A DNA stretch of 64,000 nucleotides, from positions 992,001-1,056,000 of the forward strand of contig NZ_CP118158.1 in the NCBI RefSeq assembly GCF_028747785.1, given 5' to 3'. Below are positions 44,450 to 53,601 of the stretch, piece after piece; positions within the stretch are counted from its first letter, which is position 1; every line of letters starts with the position of its first letter. Origin of the DNA: Halosimplex aquaticum. GTDB lineage: Archaea; Halobacteriota; Halobacteria; Halobacteriales; Haloarculaceae. The notes under the pieces are model-generated. The model ran no database searches. It was not told where the DNA came from and saw only the letters and a program-made list of their open reading frames with translations. The translations under genes were made by a program, and so were the position numbers.

Positions 44450-44913
44450 TGCAAGCGCTCGTTCAGCTTCGCGGCGAGGTCAACATGAACCAGGACGTAC
44501 GGGACACGCTGGAGATGCTCAACGTCCACAACGTCAACCACGCCACCTTCGTCCCCGAGACGGAGACCTACCGCGGGATGGTCACGAAGGTCAACGACTA
44601 CGTGGCGTTCGGCGAACCCAGCGTCGAGACGGTCGCGCTCCTCATCGAGCGCCGCGGCGAGCCCGCCGAGGGCGACGCCGACATCGACGACTCGTGGGTC
44701 GTGGCGAACACCGACTACATGAGCGTCGAGGAGCTGGCTGAGGCCATCGTCGACGAGGAGACGACCCTCAAAGAGCAGGGGCTGGCGCCGACGCTGCGCC
44801 TGCATCCCCCGCGTGGCGGTCACGACGGGATCAAACACCCGACCAAGGAGGGCGGCGAGCTCGGTCGCCACGACACCGAGTCCATCGACGAACTCCTGGA
44901 GGCGATGCGATGA
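44449..44913 (+). CDS. rpl30: 50S ribosomal protein L30
   Basis: A 154-residue archaeal L30, larger than the 60-residue bacterial form. Start [21 protein letters not shown]-terminus LRLHPPRGGHDGIKHPTKEG. Overlaps rpl15 by four bases. Confidence 0.95.
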   Translation: MQALVQLRGEVNMNQDVRDTLEMLNVHNVNHATFVPETETYRGMVTKVNDYVAFGEPSVETVALLIERRGEPAEGDADIDDSWVVANTDYMSVEELAEAIVDEETTLKEQGLAPTLRLHPPRGGHDGIKHPTKEGGELGRHDTESIDELLEAMR

Positions 44914-45407
44914 CATCCAAGAAGAAACGACAGCGCGGTTCGCGCACGCACGGCGGCGGTTCCCACAAGAACCGCCGCGGCGCCGGCCATCGCGGCGGCC
45001 GTGGCAACGCCGGGAGCCGCAAACACGAGATGCACAACCACGGCCCGTGGGACAAACACGGGTTCAAGCGACCGGACGACGTGCAGGACGACGTCGAGAC
45101 GATCGACGTCCGCGAGCTCGACGAGGACGCGGCGCTGCTGGCCGCGGACGGCGTCGCCGACGAGGAAGGCGACGGCTACGCTATCGACGCCCGCGACGTC
45201 GTCGAGGACGGCCACGAGGTCGACGTCGTGAAGGTGCTCGGCAGCGGGCAGGTCCGCAACGAGCTCCACCTCGTCGCGGACGACTTCTCCGATGCCGCCG
45301 AGGAGAAGGTGGAAGCCGCCGGCGGCTCGGTCGAACTGACCGAGGCCGGTCAGGTCCGCGCCGAGCAAACCGACAAGGATACACCTGACGAAGAAGACGA
45401 CTCATAA
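44910..45407 (+). CDS. rpl15: 50S ribosomal protein L15
   Basis: A 165-residue L15 with the very basic Gly-rich N-terminus (RGSRTHGGGSHKNRRGAGHR) that threads into 23S rRNA and an acidic globular C-terminus. It is the last ribosomal gene of the cluster and lies 2 bp before secY. Confidence 0.95.
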   Translation: MTSKKKRQRGSRTHGGGSHKNRRGAGHRGGRGNAGSRKHEMHNHGPWDKHGFKRPDDVQDDVETIDVRELDEDAALLAADGVADEEGDGYAIDARDVVEDGHEVDVVKVLGSGQVRNELHLVADDFSDAAEEKVEAAGGSVELTEAGQVRAEQTDKDTPDEEDDS

Positions 45408-45409
45408 AC

Positions 45410-46891
45410 ATGGGCTGGAAGGACACCGCCGAACCGGTACTCACCCGCATGCCCACCGTCCAGCGGCCGGAGGGGCACGTCCCCTTCAAGCGGAAACTCG
45501 GCTGGACGGCCGGCGTGCTGGTGCTGTACTTCTTCCTGACGAACGTCTTCCTGTTCGGTCTGCAAGGACAGGGAACCGAAGCATTCGGACGATTCCGTTC
45601 GATCCTGGCCGGTGGCCAGGGGACGATACTGCAACTCGGTATCGGACCGATCGTCACGGCGAGCATCGTGTTGCAGTTGCTCGGCGGTGCCGACCTGCTC
45701 GGCCTCGACACGCAGAACAACCCGCGGGACCAGGTGCTCTATCAGGGGCTCCAGAAGTTCCTGGTGCTCGTGATGATCTGCCTGACCGGGCTGCCGATGG
45801 TGTTCGCCGGCGGATTCCTGCCGGCTAGCCCGTCGCTCGCCCGGACGTTCCCCGGCGGGGAGTTCGGCGTGCAGTGGCTGATGTTCGCACAGATCTTCGT
45901 CGGCGGTGTCCTCATCCTCTACATGGACGAGGTCATCTCCAAGTGGGGCGTCGGCTCCGGGATCGGCCTGTTCATCATCGCCGGCGTGAGCCAGCGACTG
46001 ATCGGCGGGCTCGTCTCCACGAGCTTCATCGGGAACCCCCAACAGATCGGTATCATCCCGACGTGGATCGGCATCCTCAGCGGCAACATCGACGTGGGGC
46101 CGATCCTCGGGAGCGGCCTCCAGACGCTCGTCTTCGGGCAGGGGCAGATCCTGGCGCTGATCACGACGGTGCTGATCTTCGTCGTGGTCGTCTACGCCGA
46201 GAGCGTTCGCGTCGAGATACCCCTCTCGAACACGCGCGTCAAGGGCGCCCGCGGTCGCTTCCCCGTGAAGCTCATCTACGCGAGCGTCCTGCCGATGATC
46301 CTCGTCCGCGCGCTGCAGGCGAACCTGCAGTTCCTCGGGCGGATCCTCTACGCGCAACTGGGCAGTCTCCCGGCGTGGCTGGGAACGTACCAGCAGAGCC
46401 AGGGCGGCGTCGCCAACCCGGTCGGCGGCCTGTTCTACTACCTGGCGCCGGTCCGCAGCCCCGCCCAGTGGATGTGGTGGCTCGGCCAGACGACCAACGA
46501 GCCGTGGCAGATCATGCTCCGCGTCGGCGTCGACCTGACGTTCATGGTCGTCGGCGGGGCCATCTTCGCCATCTTCTGGGTCGAGACGACGGACATGGGT
46601 CCCGAGGCGACCGCCCAGCAGATCCACGACTCCGGGATGGAGATCCCCGGCTTCCGCCGGAACACCAGCGTCATCGAGAAGGTGCTCGAACGCTACATCC
46701 CGCAGGTGACTATCATCGGCGGCGCGCTGGTCGGCCTGCTGGCCGTCCTCGCGAACATGATGGGGACCATCGGTCAGGTCTCCGGGACGGGCCTGCTGCT
46801 GACCGTCTCCATCACCTACAAGATCTACGAGGAGATCGCCGAAGAGCAACTCATGGAGATGCACCCCATGATGCGCCAGATGTTCGGCTAA
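45410..46891 (+). CDS. secY: Protein translocase subunit SecY
   Basis: A 493-residue membrane protein forming the Sec channel with SecE and Sec-beta. Ten membrane helices are visible; helix 2 (plug side) begins near ILQLGIGPIVTASIVLQLLG, and the cytoplasmic loop has SVRVEIPLSNTRVKGARGRF. It is cotranscribed with the ribosomal genes, as in most archaea. The gene following is not another housekeeping gene but an exported protein on a 353-bp spacer. Confidence 0.96.
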   Translation: MGWKDTAEPVLTRMPTVQRPEGHVPFKRKLGWTAGVLVLYFFLTNVFLFGLQGQGTEAFGRFRSILAGGQGTILQLGIGPIVTASIVLQLLGGADLLGLDTQNNPRDQVLYQGLQKFLVLVMICLTGLPMVFAGGFLPASPSLARTFPGGEFGVQWLMFAQIFVGGVLILYMDEVISKWGVGSGIGLFIIAGVSQRLIGGLVSTSFIGNPQQIGIIPTWIGILSGNIDVGPILGSGLQTLVFGQGQILALITTVLIFVVVVYAESVRVEIPLSNTRVKGARGRFPVKLIYASVLPMILVRALQANLQFLGRILYAQLGSLPAWLGTYQQSQGGVANPVGGLFYYLAPVRSPAQWMWWLGQTTNEPWQIMLRVGVDLTFMVVGGAIFAIFWVETTDMGPEATAQQIHDSGMEIPGFRRNTSVIEKVLERYIPQVTIIGGALVGLLAVLANMMGTIGQVSGTGLLLTVSITYKIYEEIAEEQLMEMHPMMRQMFG

Positions 46892-47244
46892 TACCGCCGA
46901 ACCTCTGGAATACAGCCACCGAGGCGAAACGCGATCTGACGACGAAACCCCGACCATCCCGCTGTGGGATGGTTCGATTCTTCCGTCTTCAACTGGTAAC
47001 AGTCGTGATGAGTCACATTCTATCCATCAGACTCATCTAACATGTGTTTTAATTACCAAATTTGAAAGGGGTAGCGGGAAACATGATCCCGGCCCATCCG
47101 CTGACGCGCTAGCCCCGATGACGCCTGTCTGTACACACGCGAGGAACGTCGGTGCACGGCCACCGTTTCACCAGCAGATATAATAGACCACATTCTCACC
47201 ACTGATACGACCCGAGCAGTAACGCGCGGGCCAGACGGGTACTG
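46892..47244. other. Spacer downstream of secY
   Basis: A 353-bp gap noticeably richer in A+T than its surroundings. It contains a hairpin at 46951-46976 and a TATA-like GATATAATAG (about 47174-47183) about 60 nt before the next gene. No convincing ORF or RNA gene is seen. The composition shift marks the boundary between the ribosomal operon and an accessory gene. Confidence 0.5.
46951..46976 (+). terminator. Hairpin downstream of secY
   Basis: ACCATCCC (46953-46960) pairs perfectly with GGGATGGT (46966-46973) around a GCTGT loop, extended by CG/CG with one bulge. It lies 60 nt after the secY stop and is a plausible end for the 14-kb ribosomal transcript, although no strong T-run follows. 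Confidence 0.4.
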
Positions 47245-48453
47245 ATGACTGGAGATACAGACGCTACCGACGACCGCACAGACAGACTCATCACTCGCCG
47301 TGGCGTTCTCAAGAGTGTTTTCGGAATCGGCGCGGGCATCGCAGTCGGCGGTGGCGGGCTGTTCGCTCTCGGTGAGGCCGGCATCGTCGACCTTGGAAGA
47401 CTCCAGCAGTTGAGACAGCGGACCATTCCGAAACAGCCGGACAAGTCCCCTCGCGAGACGGAGCCCGAGAACCCGTCCTCGCCGCGCACTACGCCGTGGG
47501 ATACGAACAGGATCGTGGTCGGCCTCGATCGGGCCGACAACATCGCAGGACGGGATTACGTCAAATCGACGTATCGGAACGCCGTGGCGTTCTGGAACGA
47601 CTACATCGACGCGAACGAGCAGTTCAACGTGACGCTCACGTTCGACGCCGAAGCGTCTACTTCTGACATCGAATTCGTCGAGGAGAACATCACCTACTGT
47701 GTCAGCGAGTATCGAACGCCTGCGACCGGAAACGACGCCCTCACGCCGTACGTGTGCACCGAAACGCTCACTGACGCTCCGAGCGACACCCCGATTCGAC
47801 CGACCATCACTACGTGCGGTAGCGGTCGGAACGTCTACGAACTCATCATCACTCACACGCTCGGCCGTCTCCTGGGCTACGACATCTGGAGCCGGCCGGT
47901 ATCAGTGATGACGCCGAAGATCCTCTTCGGACCGGCACACGCCGAGACGCCCGACGCTACGAACGTCCTCGCCACGCCCGGGTACACTGGCGACCTCTAT
48001 AGATCCCGGTTCATCGAACGCATTACCCTCACTCTCGGATACGCGCAGGATCCTGAGACTGCCGAAGAAGAATCCGAATCGCACGGGAACCTCGATTCGG
48101 AACTTCTCCTCACAGTCGAACGGATCAGGGACCATATCCGCTCTCACAGGCAGGATATCGACGACTGGAAGCGCGAGGTCCGCGACCTCGGATTCCCAGA
48201 GTACGCGGACGCTTACGACAACATTGCTGTCGTAGAGGAGGACATCGCGTATCTCGAGGAGACCGCGTCGATCATCGAAGCCCTCGCCGAGGGCAAGACC
48301 CACGATGAAGTCGCGGCGGCCGAAGAGGAACTGAAGGCGATCGTCGAACGGCTCGACACCATCGCTGCGTGGGAAGAGACGCGCGAAGGGACGGACGTCC
48401 AGATACACCGAAATTGGACCGACACCGTCTGGTCCGAGTGGACCAGCGAGTAG
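47245..48453 (+). CDS. Exported metzincin-like protein with degenerate zinc site
   Basis: A 402-residue protein with a Tat-type N-terminus (ITRRGVLKSVFGIGAGIAVG) and, at residues 85-225, the order of haloarchaeal matrixin-type metalloproteases: NRIVVGLDRADN, AVAFWNDYIDAN, cysteines 152, 171 and 191, then THTLGRLLGYDIWSRPVSVM. A real matrixin would read H-E-x-G-H-x-x-G-x-x-H with Met-turn VMxP. Here the Glu is Thr, the second His is Arg and the third is Asp, while VMTP (221-224) is kept. The C-terminal 140 residues are helical and acidic. Catalysis is unlikely; a binding or inhibitory role is inferred. Base composition differs from its neighbours. Confidence 0.65.
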   Translation: MTGDTDATDDRTDRLITRRGVLKSVFGIGAGIAVGGGGLFALGEAGIVDLGRLQQLRQRTIPKQPDKSPRETEPENPSSPRTTPWDTNRIVVGLDRADNIAGRDYVKSTYRNAVAFWNDYIDANEQFNVTLTFDAEASTSDIEFVEENITYCVSEYRTPATGNDALTPYVCTETLTDAPSDTPIRPTITTCGSGRNVYELIITHTLGRLLGYDIWSRPVSVMTPKILFGPAHAETPDATNVLATPGYTGDLYRSRFIERITLTLGYAQDPETAEEESESHGNLDSELLLTVERIRDHIRSHRQDIDDWKREVRDLGFPEYADAYDNIAVVEEDIAYLEETASIIEALAEGKTHDEVAAAEEELKAIVERLDTIAAWEETREGTDVQIHRNWTDTVWSEWTSE

Positions 48454-48822
48454 ATACCGGCAGATCGCGCCGACGTCGTTCGCGATTGGGAGGGTCTGTA
48501 CGTATCCCGTTCCGGGCATCGTTGCCGACATGATACCGTCGTTCTCACGACCGCCCATCGGATCGCCAGCTGTTCTGCCGACGCCGCAGAACAACTGTCT
48601 TCCTCCCGGCGACCGTCCGCTCGCGAGCGACGACTCCCGTCGAGAACGATAGAGAGGTCCTCCGATCGAACCGGGGCGGAGTGGTCGAGACGACTCCGTC
48701 GCCGCCGGCCGCCTCGACGTCGACGCACCACAAACCGTTTTGACGATTCCGGACCGAGCAGCGACACACGTGCATCGGGCGGACAGGCAGACCCAGAACC
48801 GCGTTACCGGGGTGAGCGATCG
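48454..48822. other. Intergenic region before antiporter
   Basis: A 369-bp gap. A perfect 8-bp hairpin TGTTCTGC/GCAGAACA occurs at 48571-48593, about 120 nt after the metzincin-like gene, and could end its transcript. AAACCGTTTTGACG near 48730 may belong to the antiporter promoter. Short frames here show no protein-like features. Confidence 0.45.
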
Positions 48823-50706
48823 ATGAGCACCGCTATCGACATCGTCCGGATCGTCGTCACGATCATGGGAATCGGGGTCGCTGCCCAGGTTCTGGCGGAC
48901 CGGCTGCAGATCCCGAGCGTCCTCTTCCTGATCGTCGCGGGGGTGCTGGTCGGCCCCGAGGGCCTCGGACTGATCGACCCCGAGGTGTTCGGGGAGGCGC
49001 TGCCCGCGATCGTCGGACTGAGCGTCGCGATCATCGTCTTCGAGGGGGCCTTTCACCTCCACGTCGACCGCCTTCGGGAGGCGCCGCGGGAGACGCTGCG
49101 ACTGGTCACGGTGGGCGCGTTCGTCTCGCTGATCGGGACGGCGGCCGTCGTCAGGTTCGCTCTCGGGGCATCCTGGGCCGTCTCGCTGCTGGTCGGCGCG
49201 CTGCTGGTCGCGACGGGGCCGACGGTGATCACGCCGATCATGGACGTCGTCCCCGTCCGCGAGCGGGTCGCGACGACGCTCGAAACGGAGGGGGTCGTCA
49301 ACGACGTGACCGCGGCCATCCTCGCGCTCGTGATGTTCGAGTACGTCCTCCTGGGATCGAGCGGTCTGCCCACGCTGATACAGAAGTTCGCGACGCGGCT
49401 CGCCCTGGGGATCGCCGTGGGGTGTCTCGTGGCGTCGGTCGTCTGGTACCTGCTCAATCACGTCGAGCTATCGGTGGAGAACGCGCCGCAGAACGCCCGG
49501 CTGATCGTCCTCATCGCGGCGCTCGGCGCCTACGGGCTCGCGGAGATCGCCGCGGCCGAGACCGGGATCGCGGGCGAACTCGGCTCGGAGTCCGGCATCG
49601 CCGCGGTCGCGGCCGCCGGGTTCGTCCTCGGGAACGTCTCGCTGCCCTACCGCGACCAGATCGAGCAGTTCAAAGGCGACGTCACGCTCGTCGTGCTGAC
49701 CTTCGTGTTCATCGTGCTCGCCTCCCTGCTGACGCTGGAGGACTTCGCCGCCCTCGGCGTCCGCGGGGTGGTCGCCGTCGTCGCCATCGCGGCGGTGGTC
49801 AGGCCGGCGCTCGTCTTGCTCTGTACAGTCGGCGGCCGCTTCTCCGTCGAGGAGCGCCTCTACATCAGCGCGATCGGCCCGCGCGGCATCATCCCGGCCA
49901 GCGTCGCGACGCTGTTCGCGCTCGAACTCCGCCCGCAGAACCCCGAGGCGGCGACGATGCTCGTCGGCGCCGTCTTCCTGGTCATCTTCGCGACCGTAGT
50001 GATTGAAGGCGGTCTGGCCCGTCACATCGCGCAGGGCCTGAACGTGATACCGATGCGAGCCATCGTCGTCGGCGGCGGCCGCGTGGGTCGCGCCCTCGCC
50101 GAGCGACTCGAAGACCGGGGCGAAGAAGTCGTGATCGTCGAGGCCGACGAACGAGCGGTCGAACGGCTCCGCCGGGACGGGTTCTCGGCGCACAGGGGCG
50201 ACGGGACCCAGCGGGACGTTCTAGAGAACGCGGGCGCCGAGAACGCGAAGGTCGTCGCCGCGGCGACGGCCGACGACGACGTGAACCTGCTGATCGGCCA
50301 GCTCGCCAGGAACACCTTCGGCGTCGAGACGGTCGTCGCCAGGGTGAACAGCCCCGACAACGTCGAGGCCTTCGAGAACCTCGACATCGAGGCGATATCC
50401 AGCGGCATGTCGATCGCGTGGTCGATGGACAACGTCATCGAGCGCCCGGGGATCGCTCGCTGGATGACGGAACTCGACAGGGAAGGCGACGTCCAGGAGG
50501 TCGAGGTCACGACCGACGGCATCGTCGGCGAGACGGTCTCGGAACTGCAGGCGGAGCTGCCGGACGACTGCCACCTGGCGCTCATCACGCGGGACTCGGA
50601 GAACCGCCTGCCGGAACCGGACGACATCATCGAACGCGGCGACCACCTGACGTTCATCGGCCGGAAAGACGCCGTCAGGCAGGCACGCGAGTACTGTAGC
50701 GCCTGA
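48823..50706 (+). CDS. Monovalent cation/proton antiporter with RCK domains
   Basis: A 627-residue membrane protein. Residues 1-405 hold the Na+/H+ exchanger fold with about 12 helices; SKIGRALA-type acidic sites are suggested by FEGAFHLHVDRL and VVNDVTAAILALVMFEYV. A TrkA-N/RCK_N domain follows (VVGGGRVGRALAERL, a Gly-rich NAD site, near residue 410), then a TrkA-C-type domain (about 545-625). The mix resembles CPA1/NhaP2 or KefB/C-like regulated antiporters, which expel K+ or Na+ under nucleotide control. Fits osmotic control in a salt-in halophile. Confidence 0.9.
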   Translation: MSTAIDIVRIVVTIMGIGVAAQVLADRLQIPSVLFLIVAGVLVGPEGLGLIDPEVFGEALPAIVGLSVAIIVFEGAFHLHVDRLREAPRETLRLVTVGAFVSLIGTAAVVRFALGASWAVSLLVGALLVATGPTVITPIMDVVPVRERVATTLETEGVVNDVTAAILALVMFEYVLLGSSGLPTLIQKFATRLALGIAVGCLVASVVWYLLNHVELSVENAPQNARLIVLIAALGAYGLAEIAAAETGIAGELGSESGIAAVAAAGFVLGNVSLPYRDQIEQFKGDVTLVVLTFVFIVLASLLTLEDFAALGVRGVVAVVAIAAVVRPALVLLCTVGGRFSVEERLYISAIGPRGIIPASVATLFALELRPQNPEAATMLVGAVFLVIFATVVIEGGLARHIAQGLNVIPMRAIVVGGGRVGRALAERLEDRGEEVVIVEADERAVERLRRDGFSAHRGDGTQRDVLENAGAENAKVVAAATADDDVNLLIGQLARNTFGVETVVARVNSPDNVEAFENLDIEAISSGMSIAWSMDNVIERPGIARWMTELDREGDVQEVEVTTDGIVGETVSELQAELPDDCHLALITRDSENRLPEPDDIIERGDHLTFIGRKDAVRQAREYCSA

Positions 50707-50843
50707 GAGGCCAACCTCGGGGCCAGCCAGAGTGAATCGCCCTGCGTCCGGCCGCCGAGCGTGACAGGCATCTGATCGGTAGGGCTGCGGTCTGGGAGTT
50801 CGGTCCCAGCTTATTTGTGCACCCCCTTCGAACCGCACGTACT

Positions 50844-52526
50844 ATGTCACGCGATATCGACCGACGCAGTTTCCTCAAGCTGACGGGGACGGCCGCGGGC
50901 GCAGCCGCTGTCGCGGGGTGTTCGGACAGCGGAGGGACGCCGACGGACGGAGGCGGTGACGGCGGCGACGGGGCCACCGGCGACGGTGGTGACGGCGACG
51001 GCGGCGGTGACGGGGGAACGGGCACCGACACCGCGACGCCCATGCCCGAACCCGAGACCCGCGAGGAGTATCTCCAGCGGGCGAATCGCGTGTTGCACGA
51101 CGAGGCGCCGTGGATCTACCTGAACCGGCAGTACTCGGTGTACGGGAAGTCGGCGGACGTGAACTGGCAGGCCCGTCGCGACGAGCGGATCGACGGCTCC
51201 GCCATCGAGCCGACGGGCGGGAAGACGTCCGTCCGGATCACCCAGTCCAAGATGGACTCCGGACTCGACCCGCACGACCACCGCGAGACGCCGACGGACA
51301 ACATCGTCCTCCAGGCCTACGAGGGGCTGCTGGGGCGCGACCGCGAGGGGAAGGTCGTCCAGAAGCTCGCGACCGGCTACGAGCGAGTCGAGGACGGGAA
51401 GGTCCGGTTCCAGCTCCGCTCGGGCGTCTCCTTCCACAGCGGCGACTCGCTGACCAAGGAGGACGTGGCCTTCTCGATCAACCGGATCGTCAAGTCGGAC
51501 GTGGGCGGCCTGGAGAGTCCCCAGTCCGACCAGCTCGCGGGCGTCACCGGCGCCCAGCCGGCCGACGGCGACAGCGCGGTCGTCGTCGAGTCCGACGGGA
51601 TCAACCCGATCGTGTTCGCCCTGTTCGCGACCTACTGCGACGTGATGAACAAGTCGTGGGTTCAGGACAACGACTCGGCGACGATCAACTCCCAGATGGA
51701 CGGGACGGGGCCGTTCCAGCTCTCGAACTACGAACAGGACGTCGAGGTCGTCTTCGAGCGCTACGGCGACTACTGGGGCGACCAGGCGCCGGCGGAACAG
51801 CTCACCATCACGGCAGCGAGCGAGGCCAGCACGCGCGTCAACCAGCTACTCAGCGGGGAGACGGACGTCATCGTGAACGTCCCGCCGCAGAACATCAGCC
51901 AGGTCCGCGACGCCGACAACGCGGACATCAGCGCGGTCGCGAGCACGCGGGTCATCTACAACGCGATGGTCTACAACAAGGAACCGTTCGACTCGGTGGA
52001 GTTCCGCCGGGCGATGAACTACGCCGTCGACCTGAAGAGCATCGTCGACAACGTCCTCTCGGGGTTCGCCGACCAGACCGGGCAGCCGACGCTCGAAGGG
52101 TTCACGGGCTACAATCCCGATCTCGACCCGTATCCGTACGACCCCGAGGAGGCCCAGCGGCTCGTCGAGGAGAGCGGGTACGCCGGCGCCGAGATCGAAC
52201 TGCACACGCCGAGCGGCCGCTACCTGAAGGACCTGGAGATCGCCCAGGCGGTCGTGAACTACATCGACGAACTGGAGAACGTGTCGGCGTCGGTCAATCA
52301 GCGGGACTTCGGGAACCTGACCGACGCGCTGCTGGACGGCGACATCTCGACGGGGCCGGCCTTCTACCTCATCGGCTGGGGCAACGCGACGTTCGACGCG
52401 AGCCAGACGATCATCCCGCTGCTGACCTCGGACGGCGCGCTGACCTCGCTGGAGAACGACCGCGTCGACGAACTGATGAACCAGGCCCAGAGCATGGGCG
52501 GCAGCGAGGCCGGGACCGACAGCTGA
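50844..52526 (+). CDS. Dipeptide/oligopeptide-binding lipoprotein, apparently permuted
   Basis: A 560-residue family 5 ABC binding protein. Residues 1-26 carry RRSFLKLTG and a lipobox (VAGC), then a Gly/Asp stalk. Residues 71-122 (EEYLQRANRVLHDEAPWIYL, NRQYSVYGKSADVNWQARRD) are what normally forms the C-terminal end of such proteins. Only after this does the usual N-terminal part begin (VRITQSKMDSGLDPHDHRET). The chain ends at DRVDELMNQAQSMGGSEAG, just where the displaced segment would attach. This indicates a circular permutation. It feeds peptides or other solutes to the permeases downstream; the start is set by the signal peptide. Confidence 0.85.
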   Translation: MSRDIDRRSFLKLTGTAAGAAAVAGCSDSGGTPTDGGGDGGDGATGDGGDGDGGGDGGTGTDTATPMPEPETREEYLQRANRVLHDEAPWIYLNRQYSVYGKSADVNWQARRDERIDGSAIEPTGGKTSVRITQSKMDSGLDPHDHRETPTDNIVLQAYEGLLGRDREGKVVQKLATGYERVEDGKVRFQLRSGVSFHSGDSLTKEDVAFSINRIVKSDVGGLESPQSDQLAGVTGAQPADGDSAVVVESDGINPIVFALFATYCDVMNKSWVQDNDSATINSQMDGTGPFQLSNYEQDVEVVFERYGDYWGDQAPAEQLTITAASEASTRVNQLLSGETDVIVNVPPQNISQVRDADNADISAVASTRVIYNAMVYNKEPFDSVEFRRAMNYAVDLKSIVDNVLSGFADQTGQPTLEGFTGYNPDLDPYPYDPEEAQRLVEESGYAGAEIELHTPSGRYLKDLEIAQAVVNYIDELENVSASVNQRDFGNLTDALLDGDISTGPAFYLIGWGNATFDASQTIIPLLTSDGALTSLENDRVDELMNQAQSMGGSEAGTDS

Positions 52527-52569
52527 ATGTCGCCGACGCGGGTCCGAACGCGGGCAGGGAGGCGATAGC

Positions 52570-53601
52570 GTGGCGTCGATCGGCCGGTTCCTGCTGAAGC
52601 GGGCGCTGCAGGGACTGCTCGTCGTCTGGGGAGTCGTGACCGTCGTCTTCCTCCTCCGGTACGTCACGCCGGGGAGCCCGGTCGACTTCATCGCGCCGCT
52701 CGACGCCAGCCAGGCGACGCGCGAGCGGATCGCCGCCGACCTGGGGCTGAACAGACCGCTGTACGTCCAGTACGTCGACTACGTCACTGACCTGTTCAGC
52801 GGCGACATGGGCTACTCCTACCGGTCGCGGACGGCCGTCCGCCCGCGCGTGTTCGCGAAGCTCCCCGCGACCCTGGAACTGGCGCTCTCGGCGACGGTCG
52901 TCGCCATCGCGCTGTCGATCCCCCTGGGCGTCCTCAGCGCGACGCGGCGCCACGGCCCGGCCGACTACGGCGCGACGCTGTTCTCGCTGCTCGGCATCTC
53001 GACGCCGAACTTCTGGCTCGGGGTGATGCTCGTCATCGTCCTCGCGGTGCAGTTCGACCTGTTCCCGACGAGCACGCGGCCGGTCGGCCTCCTCGACGTG
53101 GTCGGCAACCTCGTCGTGGTCGCCGGGCCCCAGCAGGGGTACGCGCTCCCGTTCGACCTCTCCGGGTTCCTCGCGGACGCGCGCGTCTGGCTGGCGTACA
53201 TCACGCTCCCGGCCGTTACGCTGGGGACGTACTTCACGGCGCTCATCACGCGGCTCACCCGCTCGGGGATGCTGGACCAGCTGGGTCAGGGCTACGTCCG
53301 CGCGGCCCGCGCGAAGGGGCTGCCGGAGACGCTGGTGCGGTACCGCCACGCGCTGCGGAACACGCTCATCCCGGTGATCACCGTCGTCGGGCTCCAGCTG
53401 GGGACGCTCATCGGCGGCGCGGTCATCACCGAGGCGGTCTTCGACTGGCCGGGGCTGGGATCGCTCGTCATCGACGCCATCAACAACCGCGACTGGCCGC
53501 TCATCCAGGGGTGCCTGGTGGTCATCGGCGCCGGGTTCGTGATCGTCAACATCGTGGTCGACGCGCTCTACGCGACGCTCAACCCGCAGGTGATGGACTG
53601 A
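52570..53601 (+). CDS. dppB: Dipeptide ABC transporter permease, DppB type
   Basis: A 343-residue inner-membrane permease with six helices. The N-terminal LKRALQGLLVVWGVVTVVFL is typical of DppB/OppB; the EAA-type loop is YVRAARAKGLPETLVRYRHA. It begins at a GTG 43 bp after the binding-protein gene and its stop is immediately followed by the dppC ATG. Forms the channel with DppC. Confidence 0.92.
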   Translation: MASIGRFLLKRALQGLLVVWGVVTVVFLLRYVTPGSPVDFIAPLDASQATRERIAADLGLNRPLYVQYVDYVTDLFSGDMGYSYRSRTAVRPRVFAKLPATLELALSATVVAIALSIPLGVLSATRRHGPADYGATLFSLLGISTPNFWLGVMLVIVLAVQFDLFPTSTRPVGLLDVVGNLVVVAGPQQGYALPFDLSGFLADARVWLAYITLPAVTLGTYFTALITRLTRSGMLDQLGQGYVRAARAKGLPETLVRYRHALRNTLIPVITVVGLQLGTLIGGAVITEAVFDWPGLGSLVIDAINNRDWPLIQGCLVVIGAGFVIVNIVVDALYATLNPQVMD

